Positions 8,088-16,393 of a stretch of DNA of 64,000 nucleotides are shown in pieces. The notes under the pieces were generated by a model, which did no database searches, was not told where the DNA came from, and was given only the letters and a program-made list of their open reading frames with translations. How positions within the stretch are numbered: position 1 is the first letter of the stretch; each line of letters opens with the position of its first letter. A program made the translations under genes and the position numbers. Source of the DNA: Cupriavidus necator A5-1 (lineage in GTDB: Bacteria; Pseudomonadota; Gammaproteobacteria; Burkholderiales; Burkholderiaceae); contig NZ_JQLI01000001.1 of assembly GCF_000744095.1 (NCBI RefSeq), positions 2,604,001 through 2,668,000 on the forward strand. Direction: 5' to 3'.

Positions 8088-8121
8088 CTGTCATCGTGCT
8101 GACATATGGATGTCATGCAAT
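8088..8121 (+). promoter_or_regulatory. Three-unit Pho box and -10 before the EAL-CBS-GGDEF gene
   Basis: Units CTGTCAT (8088-8094), CTGACAT (8099-8105) and ATGTCAT (8110-8116) are spaced exactly 11 bp apart, as in PhoB binding sites (consensus CTGTCAT-N4-CTGTCAT). Ten bases after the second unit lies TGCAAT (8116-8121), a fair -10 for a PhoB-activated promoter. The translation start at 8165 is about 37 bases from the predicted transcript start. Confidence 0.6.
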
Positions 8122-8164
8122 GTGGCCCGCCCACCTCTTGCTCCACTCCCCCGGATTCCCCGTC

Positions 8165-10003
8165 ATGACCGGCAACGCCGCCGCCACGCCCTCGCACGAC
8201 CGCACGCCTGGCGTCACTGCCGAGCCGGCGTCGGCGCTCGCGCGGATTCCACCGCTGCATGCGGTGTTCCAGCCGATCGTGCAGGTCGACAATGCGCAGA
8301 TCCTGGGTTATGAGGCCCTGATCCGCGGGCCGGTGGGTTCGCCATGGGCCGCACCCGAGGCACTGTTCCGTCTGGCGCAGGGCGGGGCCGCCACCATCGC
8401 GCTGGAGGTACAAGCGGCCCGCACCGCGCTGACCGCCTGGCGCAGCCTGGACCTGCCGGGCAAGCTCTTCCTGAACTTCAGCCCGATGACATTGCGGCAC
8501 CTGCTGGCCGACCGCGGACGGCTGATGGCAGCGCTGCTGGGGGCCGGCATCGCGCCGTCGCGCCTGGTGATCGAGGTCACCGAGCAGACGCCGATCGGCG
8601 ATGCCGTCAGCTTTGGCCAGGCGATGTCGGTGCTGCGCGAACTCGGCATGCAATACGCGCTGGATGATTTCGGCTCGGGGCATGCCAACCTCGACCTGCT
8701 GGCGCACCTGTCGCCCCAGTTCGTCAAGATCGACAAGTCGCTGGTGCGCGGCATTGCCTCGTGCTCGCGCCGGCTGGAGATCCTGCGCGGCGTGCTGCGC
8801 ATGATGAGCGCCTTTGGCGGGCGCGTGATCGCCGAAGGCATTGAAAACGAAGACGAGCTGGCGGTGATCCGCGATCTCGGCGTGACCGGCGCGCAGGGCT
8901 ACTACGTGGGCCGGCCCGTGGTGCATCCAGCCGCGCAGGCGGCGCCGCAGGTGCGCCAGGCGCTCGCGTCGCGGCATATCGCGGTGTTTCCGCAGATGGT
9001 GCGTTCGGGCTGGTCGGGCATGACCGCGGGGCGGCTGCTGCGGCCGGCGCCGACGGTATCGCCGGCCACCAGCAACGATGCGGTGCTGCGCACCTTCCAG
9101 GACCAGCCCGAGTTGCAGGCCGTGGCCGTGGTCAACGACGAGGGCCGGCCGCTGGCGATCATCGGCCGGCAGGCCTTTATCGATCGCTACGCGGCGCCGT
9201 TCCACCGCGAGCTGTATGGCAAGAAGGCCTGCATCGCCATGGCCAACCGCGAGCCGGCCTGCTTCGACCGGCGCGCCAGCCTGGAAGTGATGGCGCAGAT
9301 CCTGTCGGGCGAAAACACGCGCTCGCTGGCCGACGGCTTCGTCATCACCGACCAGGGCCGCTATATCGGCCTGGGCACCGGCGCGGACCTGATCCGCGCG
9401 ATTACGGAGGTGCGCATGGAGGCGGCGCGCTACGCCAACCCGCTGACCTTCCTGCCCGGCAATATCCCGCTGAACCAGCATATCGAGCGCCTGATCGCGG
9501 CCGCGAGCGAGTTCCGCGCCTGCTATGTCGACCTGAACCACTTCAAGCCTTTCAACGACAAGTACGGCTACTGGAAGGGCGATGAAATGCTCAAGGGCGC
9601 GGCCGCGATCCTCGCCGAAGCCTGCGACCCCGCGCGTGATTTCCTTGGCCACGTGGGGGGCGACGATTTCCTGGTGCTGTACCAGAGCGGCGACTGGTGG
9701 GCGCGCATCGAGGGCGCGATCCGCCACTTCAACGACGCGGCGTGCGCGATGTACTCGGCCGCCGATCGCGCCGCCGGCGGCATGCAAGGCGAGGACCGCC
9801 ATGGCCAGCCGGTGTTCTTCCCGCCGGTGTCGATGGCAGTGGGCGTGGTGTGCGTGAGTGGCGATGGCGTGGCCGGGCTGCAGCGGCTGGGCAGCCAGCA
9901 GATCGGCGCGGCGGCCGCGGCGGCCAAGCGCGAGGCCAAACGCTCGGCCTCGGGCATAGCCGTGCTCGATTTCCTGTCGCTGGCGGCGACGTTGCCTGCC
10001 TAG
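8165..10003 (+). CDS. EAL-CBS-GGDEF cyclic-di-GMP turnover protein
   Basis: A 612-residue soluble protein with an N-terminal EAL phosphodiesterase domain (about 30-270), a tandem CBS-like region (about 290-420) and a C-terminal GGDEF domain (about 430-600). The EAL catalytic set looks complete: [47 protein letters not shown]. The cyclase active loop reads GGDDF instead of GGDEF, with [10 protein letters not shown] before it, so cyclase activity is less certain. No membrane segments. The start is weakly supported (no clear Shine-Dalgarno). The upstream three-unit Pho box suggests control by phosphate starvation. Confidence 0.92.
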   Translation: MTGNAAATPSHDRTPGVTAEPASALARIPPLHAVFQPIVQVDNAQILGYEALIRGPVGSPWAAPEALFRLAQGGAATIALEVQAARTALTAWRSLDLPGKLFLNFSPMTLRHLLADRGRLMAALLGAGIAPSRLVIEVTEQTPIGDAVSFGQAMSVLRELGMQYALDDFGSGHANLDLLAHLSPQFVKIDKSLVRGIASCSRRLEILRGVLRMMSAFGGRVIAEGIENEDELAVIRDLGVTGAQGYYVGRPVVHPAAQAAPQVRQALASRHIAVFPQMVRSGWSGMTAGRLLRPAPTVSPATSNDAVLRTFQDQPELQAVAVVNDEGRPLAIIGRQAFIDRYAAPFHRELYGKKACIAMANREPACFDRRASLEVMAQILSGENTRSLADGFVITDQGRYIGLGTGADLIRAITEVRMEAARYANPLTFLPGNIPLNQHIERLIAAASEFRACYVDLNHFKPFNDKYGYWKGDEMLKGAAAILAEACDPARDFLGHVGGDDFLVLYQSGDWWARIEGAIRHFNDAACAMYSAADRAAGGMQGEDRHGQPVFFPPVSMAVGVVCVSGDGVAGLQRLGSQQIGAAAAAAKREAKRSASGIAVLDFLSLAATLPA

Positions 10004-10007
10004 TGCC

Positions 10008-10763
10008 CTAGCGGCCCATCAGCCTGCGCACTGTGATCTTGCGCCCCGCAGCGGGCAGGCGCGGCGACGCGTCTTCATCCAGTACATCGAGCCGGTAGCC
10101 ATGCGCGTAGACCACGGTGATGGTGACGCCGTTCTCGATGCCGAGGCGCAGCGTCTTGCGCAGGCGCGAAATCAGCCCGGCCAGCGCCCGCGACAGCGGC
10201 GGCAGTTCCTGCCGCCACACGGTCTGCTCGATGCGGCTGTTGGGCAGCACCCGGCCCACGTTCGAGAACAGCAGCATGGCCAGCTCGAATGCCTTCGGCG
10301 TCAGCGCGATGCGTTCGTCGCGCAGCGTGGCAAAGCGGCCCACGCCGTTGAGCTGGTACGCGCCGACACGCACCACCAGCCCCTGGCGCAATCGCTCGCC
10401 GGTCACGCGGCGGCGCAGTGCCGCGATGCGCGCCATCAGCACGCGCGGACTGAGCGGGCGACACACGTAGTCATCCGCGCCGGCGTCGAGGGCGTCGACC
10501 AGGCGGTCTTCACTCGCGTCGGTCGCCAGCATCATGATGGGCACGTCGCGCGAGCGTGCGCCGCGCACCGCCCGCACGACGTCGATGGCCGGGATGTCGG
10601 GCAGATCGTCGCCGATCAGCAGCATGTCGTAGGGCACCTGGGTCACGCTGTGGATCAGGTCGCGCCCGGCCTCGAAGATGTTGTAGCGAAAGCCGGCGCA
10701 TGCCAGCAGCTCGGAGACAGCCTGGAGCTGGGGCGACTTGCCCATCAGCAACGCAATATTCAT
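10008..10763 (-). CDS. Atypical orphan response regulator with winged-helix domain
   Basis: A 251-residue regulator whose C-terminal half (about 125-235) is a clear OmpR-type winged helix ([26 protein letters not shown]). The N-terminal receiver fold lacks the phosphorylation chemistry: the acidic pair is replaced by MGKS, the acceptor position in LLIGDDLPD aligns with Gly, and the KP lysine is Arg (CRPLSP). It is therefore probably phosphorylation-independent. No kinase gene is adjacent. It converges with the EAL-CBS-GGDEF gene, 4 bases apart. The start is set at [14 protein letters not shown] 12 bases upstream is possible. Confidence 0.8.
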   Translation of the reverse strand: MNIALLMGKSPQLQAVSELLACAGFRYNIFEAGRDLIHSVTQVPYDMLLIGDDLPDIPAIDVVRAVRGARSRDVPIMMLATDASEDRLVDALDAGADDYVCRPLSPRVLMARIAALRRRVTGERLRQGLVVRVGAYQLNGVGRFATLRDERIALTPKAFELAMLLFSNVGRVLPNSRIEQTVWRQELPPLSRALAGLISRLRKTLRLGIENGVTITVVYAHGYRLDVLDEDASPRLPAAGRKITVRRLMGR

Positions 10764-11072
10764 CGACGGCGGCATACGAGAACAGAGCAGTGGAACGGTG
10801 AACCGCGATCCGAGCGGAGACGGCAGGTGAAGGAGCGATAGACAGAAGGGCCGCGGGCATCGGCGCGAATGCTTGCCACGGCGTTTCAACGAGAGCGGCA
10901 AAGAATCCCGCAAGTCGACGAGCACAAAGGGTATAAAAGGTGTGATCCGCAGGACAATCGGACATTTCTGAAAGATCTGCGGTTATTGCTTCTTTTTGCT
11001 ATTTGGGCGAAGCAGGCGAGGGCGGAGGGCGCCGGCGTAAGGACGCGCCGGTCCGTTGGCGGACGAAAAAAG

Positions 11073-11095
11073 TTGTCCACAGTTCCTGTGGACAA
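11073..11095. repeat. Perfect 10-bp inverted repeat with two DnaA-box-like arms
   Basis: TTGTCCACAG (11073-11082) and CTGTGGACAA (11086-11095) are separated by 3 bases. Each arm contains TTGTCCACA, one base from the DnaA consensus TTATCCACA. It lies in the 495-base gap 10764-11258, between the divergently transcribed orphan regulator and cardiolipin synthase. The rest of this gap shows only a loose CCGCAG/CTGCGG stem near 10951-10982 and no gene. Confidence 0.5.
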
Positions 11096-11258
11096 GGCGG
11101 GGATGGCAAGCCGGATGCCGGCCTGGCGCCGTCATCCCATCGGCGTGCCAAAAAAGGAGGCAGCCCGGTGCGGCGCCGTCGCCGTGCTGTCAACAAGCGG
11201 ACGGCGCTGTGCCAAAATAGTGCACATCGCGTTCCGGTCCGGGGACTCAAGCCCACTG

Positions 11259-12695
11259 ATGCTGCAGAGCCCGAGTGTCATCGCCTTCGTCATCCTGGCC
11301 TTTCACGCCGTCGGCGTAGTGGCCGCGCTGCATGCCGTCATGACGGTGCGCACCGCGCCCGGCGCGATCGCGTGGGCGGGGTCGCTGGTGATGATGCCGT
11401 ACTTCACGCTGGTGCCTTACCTGATCTTCGGGCGCAGCACCTTTGCCGGCTATGTCGACGCGCGCCGCTTCAACGACGACCGCCTGCGCGAGATCCGCCA
11501 CGGCATGACCCCGCGCGAGCGCGAGGCGCGCAGCGCCTGCGTGGTCCACACCCCGCCGCAGGCCTGCATGCGTGCGCTGCCGCGGCTGACCGGCATGCCG
11601 TGCCTGGCCAACAATGACGTCAAGCTGCTGGTCAACGGCGTGCAGACCTTCGAGGCCATCTTCGCCGCGATCGCAGGGGCCCGGCAGGTGCTGATCGTTC
11701 AGTTCTTCATCGTCCATGACGATGCGCTGGGCCAGCGCCTGCAGGCGTTGCTGTGCGAGCGTGCGCGGGCCGGCGTCAAGGTGTATTTCCTGTTCGATCG
11801 CATCGGCTGCCACGCGCTGCCGCGCCGATATGTGCGCACGCTGCTGCAGGCTGGCGTCGATGCGCGGCCGTTCTCCACGCACCGCGGCTTCGTCAACCGC
11901 TTCCAGCTCAACTTCCGCAACCACCGCAAGCTGGTGATCGTCGACGGGCGCGAGGCCTTTGTCGGCGGCCATAACGTGGGCGTGGAATACCTGGGCGAGC
12001 GCCCGCCGCTGGCGCCGTGGCGCGACACCCATATCGCGCTGCGCGGCAGCGCTGTGCTGGACCTGCAGATGGCCTTTGCCGAAGACTGGTACTGGGCCGC
12101 GCGTGAAGTGCCGCAGCTGCTGACGCCGCCACCGGACGCCGGTGGGCGCATGACCTGCCAGGTGGTGCCGTCCGGCCCCGCGGACTCGCAGGAAACCTGC
12201 TCGCTGTTCTTTGTCGAGGCGATCCAGTCCGCGCGGCACCGGTTGTGGATCACTTCGCCATACTTCGTGCCGGACGAGGCCGTGTTTGCCGTGCTGCGGC
12301 TGGCGGTGCTGCGCGGTGTGGATGTGCGCATCCTGATCCCGGCGCGGCCCGACCATCTCGTGGTCTATGCCGCCTCCACCCTCTACGCGTACCAGGCCGT
12401 GAACGCGGGTATCAAGCTGTACCGCTACCAGCCCGGCTTCCTGCACCAGAAGGTCATCCTGATCGACGACGAGGCGGCCGCGGTCGGTACCGCCAACCTC
12501 GACAATCGCTCGTTCCGCCTCAACTTCGAGCTGATGGTGATGACCGCCGACAAGGGCTTTGCCGCCAACGTAGCGGCCATGCTCGAGGCCGACTTCGCGC
12601 AGGCCAGGCGTATCGGGCTCGACGAATTCCTGGCCGCGCCGGTGCCGCTGCGGGTGGCGATGCACGTCGCCAAGCTGTTCGCTCCGATTCTCTGA
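11259..12695 (+). CDS. cls: Cardiolipin synthase
   Basis: A 478-residue phospholipase-D superfamily enzyme that joins two phosphatidylglycerols into cardiolipin and glycerol at the inner membrane. Two membrane segments lie at about 5-28 and 38-58, followed by two HKD motifs: NHRKLVIVDG...GGHNVG and LHQKVILIDD...GTANLDNRS. Length and order match E. coli ClsA (486). The start ATG at 11259 opens directly into the first membrane helix; no strong Shine-Dalgarno is visible. Monocistronic. Confidence 0.93.
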   Translation: MLQSPSVIAFVILAFHAVGVVAALHAVMTVRTAPGAIAWAGSLVMMPYFTLVPYLIFGRSTFAGYVDARRFNDDRLREIRHGMTPREREARSACVVHTPPQACMRALPRLTGMPCLANNDVKLLVNGVQTFEAIFAAIAGARQVLIVQFFIVHDDALGQRLQALLCERARAGVKVYFLFDRIGCHALPRRYVRTLLQAGVDARPFSTHRGFVNRFQLNFRNHRKLVIVDGREAFVGGHNVGVEYLGERPPLAPWRDTHIALRGSAVLDLQMAFAEDWYWAAREVPQLLTPPPDAGGRMTCQVVPSGPADSQETCSLFFVEAIQSARHRLWITSPYFVPDEAVFAVLRLAVLRGVDVRILIPARPDHLVVYAASTLYAYQAVNAGIKLYRYQPGFLHQKVILIDDEAAAVGTANLDNRSFRLNFELMVMTADKGFAANVAAMLEADFAQARRIGLDEFLAAPVPLRVAMHVAKLFAPIL

Positions 12696-12753
12696 TCCCG
12701 CCCCTGGATTGCCCCAATTTTCTCGACCGCGACAAACTTGTGACAGTTTGATT

Positions 12754-12768
12754 GTGTACACTGTTCAC
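12754..12768. promoter_or_regulatory. Candidate TetR-type operator
   Basis: GTGTACACTGTTCAC is a 15-bp palindrome with one mismatch, about 50 bases before the TetR-family start. An AT-rich segment follows it. Autorepression of the downstream gene is the simplest reading. Confidence 0.5.
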
Positions 12769-12818
12769 TATAAGTCAATATACATAATGAACTGCTATCA
12801 GTATTCAAGGAAGTCCGC

Positions 12819-13463
12819 ATGACCCGGGCTGTCCCCGCGCCGCCGGCGCGCGCGACCTACCGCCACGGCGACCTGCGCCGCGCACTGCTCGACGCCGGCA
12901 TCGACCTGGCCCGCGAAGGCGGCCCTGACGCCATCGTGCTGCGCGAGGCCACGCGCCGCGCCGGCGTGGTACCTAATGCCGCGTACCGGCACTTCGCCAG
13001 CCGCCAGGACCTGCTGCAGGCCGTGCGGGCGTCGGCGTTGTCGTCGCTGGCCATCGCCATGGAGGCCGAGATCGGCGGGCTGCGCCCGGGGCGCGGCGCC
13101 GCCGCCCATGCGCGCGCCTGCCTGCGCGCAGTTGGTACCGGCTACCTGCGCTTTGCGCTGACCGAGACAGGGCTGTTTCGCACCGCGTTCTCGGTGCCGG
13201 ATCAAGTGGAAGACGACGCCGACCCGGCCAAGGCCGGCAACAGTGGCCTGAATCCCTTCCAACTGCTGGGCGCGGCGCTCGACAAGCTGGTCGAGGCCGG
13301 CGTGCTGCCGCCCGAGCGCCGGCCCGGCGCCGAGTACCTGGCCTGGTCGGCGGTCCATGGCCTCGCCATCCTGCTGATCGATGGTCCGCTGCGCAGCCGC
13401 GCCAAGGAGCAGGCGGAGATACTGGGCCAGCGGCTGCTCGACATGGTCGAGAAAGGCCTATAG
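12819..13463 (+). CDS. TetR/AcrR-family transcriptional regulator
   Basis: A 214-residue repressor. The helix-turn-helix is in residues about 15-62 (YRHGDLRRALLDAGIDLARE... REATRRAGVVPNAAYRHFASRQDLL), and the C-terminal part carries the WHG pattern (AWSAVHGLAILLIDG) of the TetR_C_33/WHG group. The ligand is unknown. AAGGA precedes the ATG. It follows cls on the same strand after 123 bases containing a palindromic operator candidate. No obvious target gene is adjacent, so autoregulation or a distant target is likely. Confidence 0.9.
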   Translation: MTRAVPAPPARATYRHGDLRRALLDAGIDLAREGGPDAIVLREATRRAGVVPNAAYRHFASRQDLLQAVRASALSSLAIAMEAEIGGLRPGRGAAAHARACLRAVGTGYLRFALTETGLFRTAFSVPDQVEDDADPAKAGNSGLNPFQLLGAALDKLVEAGVLPPERRPGAEYLAWSAVHGLAILLIDGPLRSRAKEQAEILGQRLLDMVEKGL

Positions 13464-13561
13464 CGGCAGGGCCTGCGCCTTTCCAAAGACATCGTCCAAA
13501 GACAGCGCAAAAAAATGCCACGATGGCGGTGGCAGCCTAAGGGACCAGGAAGGGGGTCAAC

Positions 13562-13627
13562 ATGGCTTCAGTCGGGGCACCCGCGGGTCGGGTGCAAGAC
13601 GACTGTATTCCGGGCTTTCTCAAGTGA
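13562..13627 (+). CDS. Possible 21-residue leader or small ORF
   Basis: In the 343-base gap between the TetR gene and the lipoprotein gene, an ATG at 13562 follows GGAAGGGGG at about 7 bases and opens a 21-codon frame (MASVGAPAGRVQDDC...). The good ribosome-binding site is the only support. Nothing else is seen in 13464-13806. Confidence 0.2.
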   Translation: MASVGAPAGRVQDDCIPGFLK

Positions 13628-13806
13628 AAATCGGACAAGTCCTAAATTTGGACGCGAATTGTCGCGACTTGCGGATTCCGCGTCCGGCTCAAGCCCGGAA
13701 CCAGGCTGCGCCCGGCCCGTTTTATGCGGAATTGCCGCGAGCCGGATGTGGTCTAACTTTGACAGACGGGCCTTATGCAGGCTGTCGCCACGGTCGGGAG
13801 GGGATC

Positions 13807-14130
13807 ATGCGATATGGCGTTGGAGTGGTCCTTGTTGCGGCCCTGGCGGGATGCGTCGCCTATCCCTATCCGTATGCCGGCGACGACTACCTGGCTTACC
13901 CGGCTTATCCGGTCAGCTCCGCTTATTACAGCGGCTACCCGGTCGCGGCAGGCTATCCGTACTACGGACCGTGGCCCGGCTACGGCGGTTTCTATGGCAG
14001 CTTTGCCTACATCTATGGCGGCGGTGGCCACGGCCACCACTGGCACGGCGGGCATGGCCATGGTGGCTGGGGTGGCTGGCATGGTGGCGGCCGCGGCGGC
14101 CGCGGCGGGTGGGGCGGCAGAGGCCACTGA
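13807..14130 (+). CDS. Tyr/Gly/His-rich lipoprotein
   Basis: A 107-residue predicted lipoprotein with lipobox LAGC (Cys at about 15). The mature part has two zones: a Tyr/Pro-rich stretch (YPYPYAGDDYLAYPAYP) and a C-terminal Gly/His/Trp/Arg-rich tail (GHGHHWHGGHGHGGWGGWHG). The tail could bind metal ions or surfaces; this is inferred from composition only. GGGAGGGG precedes the ATG. Low-complexity lipoproteins of this kind are common in Burkholderiales and have no assigned function. Confidence 0.75.
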   Translation: MRYGVGVVLVAALAGCVAYPYPYAGDDYLAYPAYPVSSAYYSGYPVAAGYPYYGPWPGYGGFYGSFAYIYGGGGHGHHWHGGHGHGGWGGWHGGGRGGRGGWGGRGH

Positions 14131-14216
14131 AACCCGCGCACCGCGACGATGACCATGCCGGGCGGCGATGTTCAAGGCCCGGTCATGGTCGGCAGCGGAG
14201 CCTGAGGAAGCCCTGA

Positions 14217-14405
<189 letters not shown>

Positions 14406-14471
14406 GCCGGCCACCTGGCGCGGCCAGCTGCGCCGTCCCGGGCGCTGTCCGTTCCGCCGCTGTTCGTTCCG

Positions 14472-14891
14472 CTACGGCAGCTGGCGCAGCTGTCCGATCA
14501 CGGACATCAGCCGTCCGTGCGCCACGATAACGCCGGATTCGTCCTGCAGGGCTTCCTGGTAACGCTTGCGGAAGGCCGCATCGGCGCCGTCGCTGAAGAG
14601 TTTCTCGGCGGCACGCGCCACCGCACGGCAGGTTTCGTCGTGGTGTTCCCTTGATTCCAGTTCTTCGTCGATCTCGATAATCAGGCGCGACAGCGGGTCG
14701 AGCCAGCGGAAGAAGTTGTCTTCAGTCACCAGCTGCACGAACAGGCCTGCCGGTATGGGGCCGTTCAGGCGCTCGTACTGGCCCCTGTCGTAGCCGATGA
14801 CTTCCTTGTGAACCTGCAGCAAGGCCGCCCGCAGGGCTTTCAGCCCGGAGCGGCGCGTTTCCTGGGTGGCGAGGAATTGTTCGTTGGGCAT
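14472..14891 (-). CDS. Hypothetical helical protein
   Basis: A 139-residue soluble protein with no family I recognise. It is largely alpha-helical, with acidic stretches (IIEIDEELESREHHDETC) and no signal peptide or membrane segment. The start MPNEQFLATQ at 14891 is chosen for GGAG 6 bases upstream; longer starts are open. It stands alone between the ETFPASDP protein (convergent) and the recombinase. Codon use is normal for the window. Confidence 0.6.
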   Translation of the reverse strand: MPNEQFLATQETRRSGLKALRAALLQVHKEVIGYDRGQYERLNGPIPAGLFVQLVTEDNFFRWLDPLSRLIIEIDEELESREHHDETCRAVARAAEKLFSDGADAAFRKRYQEALQDESGVIVAHGRLMSVIGQLRQLP

Positions 14892-15150
14892 GCCCATCTC
14901 CGCGTTTCCACTTGTACGGGCCCAGGCAGGCGGTCGAAAGCGCATCCGGGGCCCATTCTCGACATATCCTGGGCACGTCCGGGCCGGTCGCCATCGCCTG
15001 CCCGAACCTCCGGGCGCGGCCGGCCCAGGTCACCTGGCACTGTCCGGCGCGCTGCCAGTATAGGCAGCCCATGCAGCCCGGACCAGCGCCCACGGCTAGC
15101 GAAATACCCGTATTTGCGACGGCGCCGGCGCATGCTTGGAGCGAGGGCCG

Positions 15151-16278
15151 TCATGCATCCTCATTCGTCGATTGCGTTGGCGCGAGCAGGTCTGCCGCAC
15201 GCGAACGCCGCGCGTCAGCGGCACGGAAATATCGCACCACCGTCGCCACGCTCGCATGGCCGGTCATGGCCATGGTTTCGCCCAGCGGCACCTGCTGGGC
15301 CGCGGCTTCCGTGACAAAGCCCGAGCGCAACGAATGCGCGGAGTAGTCGCCTTCCAGTCCCGCCTGCGCGCAACGCGCCTTGACGATGCGGTTGACCGCC
15401 GCGTCCGACAATCCCTCTCCCACATGCCCGCCACGGCGGATCCGCCGGAACAGCGGCCCGCTGCTGATGCCCGCGGCGGCCAGCCATGCTTCCAGTGCCT
15501 GGCCGGCGGCGCCGGTGACGGGCTTGGCGGTATCTGCGCGTGCGCTGCCTGACTGGTTGGTCTTGGACCATCCCAGCGTGTAGACGAATTCACCGGGACC
15601 GAGCCGGGTGAGATGGTCCATGGTCGCGCGCGTGACTTCCGAACGGCGGCGCCCGCCGCTGGCCCAGGCGAACAGCAGCAGCGCGCGGTCGCGCAGCCCG
15701 CGCAGCGAGTCGTCGCAGGTATCGAGCAGCCGCAGCAGCGGATCGCGCGTGAGCGCGGCCTTGCGTGCCTGCCGCTGTCCGCGGCGCGCATAGGCGCGGC
15801 GAATGCCGGCCATCAGTTCGCGTACGGCGGCGTCGGCACAGGGGTTGGGCAGGTCCTGCAGGCGGTGCGCCTTGGCCACCACCGCGAGCCGGTGCGTCAG
15901 CGTGGACAGCGCGGGCGGGCCGGGTCGTGCCTTGTGTCCATGAGCGACCAGCGCCTGGTCGATGGCCGCAGGCATCTCGCAGGCAACACCTTGCGGCGCC
16001 TGGCGCGTGGCGTGGTCGACGATGAATTGGATAACGACGGCAGGCGCGAGCGGGAGCTGCACGGGCTGCCGGTAGCGCAGGGCATACCAGGCAGACCAGT
16101 ACCGCAGGGCCGAGCGGTAGCTTGCCACCGTGTTTTGGGATTCGCCTTCGCGGCGCAGCGCATTGGCGGCCTGTTCGGCAAGAGGATCAAGTTCGGACGG
16201 GCGAAGCGGCGCCGGTAGTTCGACATCGGGAGCGATGGGAGGAAAGTAGGCCTCGTGGGCTGGCTTGATCTTGATCAT
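15151..16278 (-). CDS. Tyrosine site-specific recombinase
   Basis: A 375-residue phage-integrase-family recombinase. The N-terminal SAM-like core-binding domain (TVASYRSALRYWSAW) spans about 45-160 and the catalytic domain about 180-360. Catalytic residues visible are Arg in ASGGRRRSEV, HSLRSGF (H-x-x-R), the second His in TGHASVATV and the nucleophile Tyr in VVRYFR. It is divergent from a KfrA-like gene, not next to a tRNA, and no attachment-site duplication is seen. The start codon overlaps a CATATT/AATATG palindrome, and no Shine-Dalgarno is visible. This looks like a plasmid- or chromid-type resolvase rather than a prophage integrase. Confidence 0.9.
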   Translation of the reverse strand: MIKIKPAHEAYFPPIAPDVELPAPLRPSELDPLAEQAANALRREGESQNTVASYRSALRYWSAWYALRYRQPVQLPLAPAVVIQFIVDHATRQAPQGVACEMPAAIDQALVAHGHKARPGPPALSTLTHRLAVVAKAHRLQDLPNPCADAAVRELMAGIRRAYARRGQRQARKAALTRDPLLRLLDTCDDSLRGLRDRALLLFAWASGGRRRSEVTRATMDHLTRLGPGEFVYTLGWSKTNQSGSARADTAKPVTGAAGQALEAWLAAAGISSGPLFRRIRRGGHVGEGLSDAAVNRIVKARCAQAGLEGDYSAHSLRSGFVTEAAAQQVPLGETMAMTGHASVATVVRYFRAADARRSRAADLLAPTQSTNEDA

Positions 16279-16368
16279 ATTAAATATGATGTATGCTGTA
16301 ATATATCATACGTAGATAGCGAATAACAGCCGATAAGTCTCCCTTATCGAACCTTATTTGTCTCCCTT
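16276..16368. promoter_or_regulatory. AT-rich divergent control region of the recombinase/KfrA pair
   Basis: The spacer is far more AT-rich than its surroundings. It holds a perfect palindrome CATATTAAATATG (16276-16288), the inverted repeat GATAAG/CTTATC (16332-16337 and 16343-16348), and a direct repeat GTCTCCCTT (16337-16345 and 16360-16368, 23 bp apart). KfrA proteins bind repeats at their own promoters, so these are good candidate operators. Confidence 0.55.
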
Positions 16369-16393
16369 GGGACTTTTAGCCGGATTCCCCACC

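Noticed and set aside
7928-9802. Long open frame on the minus strand continuing upstream of the chemotaxis receptor to 9802
   Set aside because: It runs antisense through the well-supported EAL-CBS-GGDEF gene and is an effect of high GC content; the receptor sequence only begins near 7927.
12696-12818. Terminator after cls
   Set aside because: The segment holds a TetR-type palindrome and AT-rich promoter-like DNA, but no stem with a T-run.
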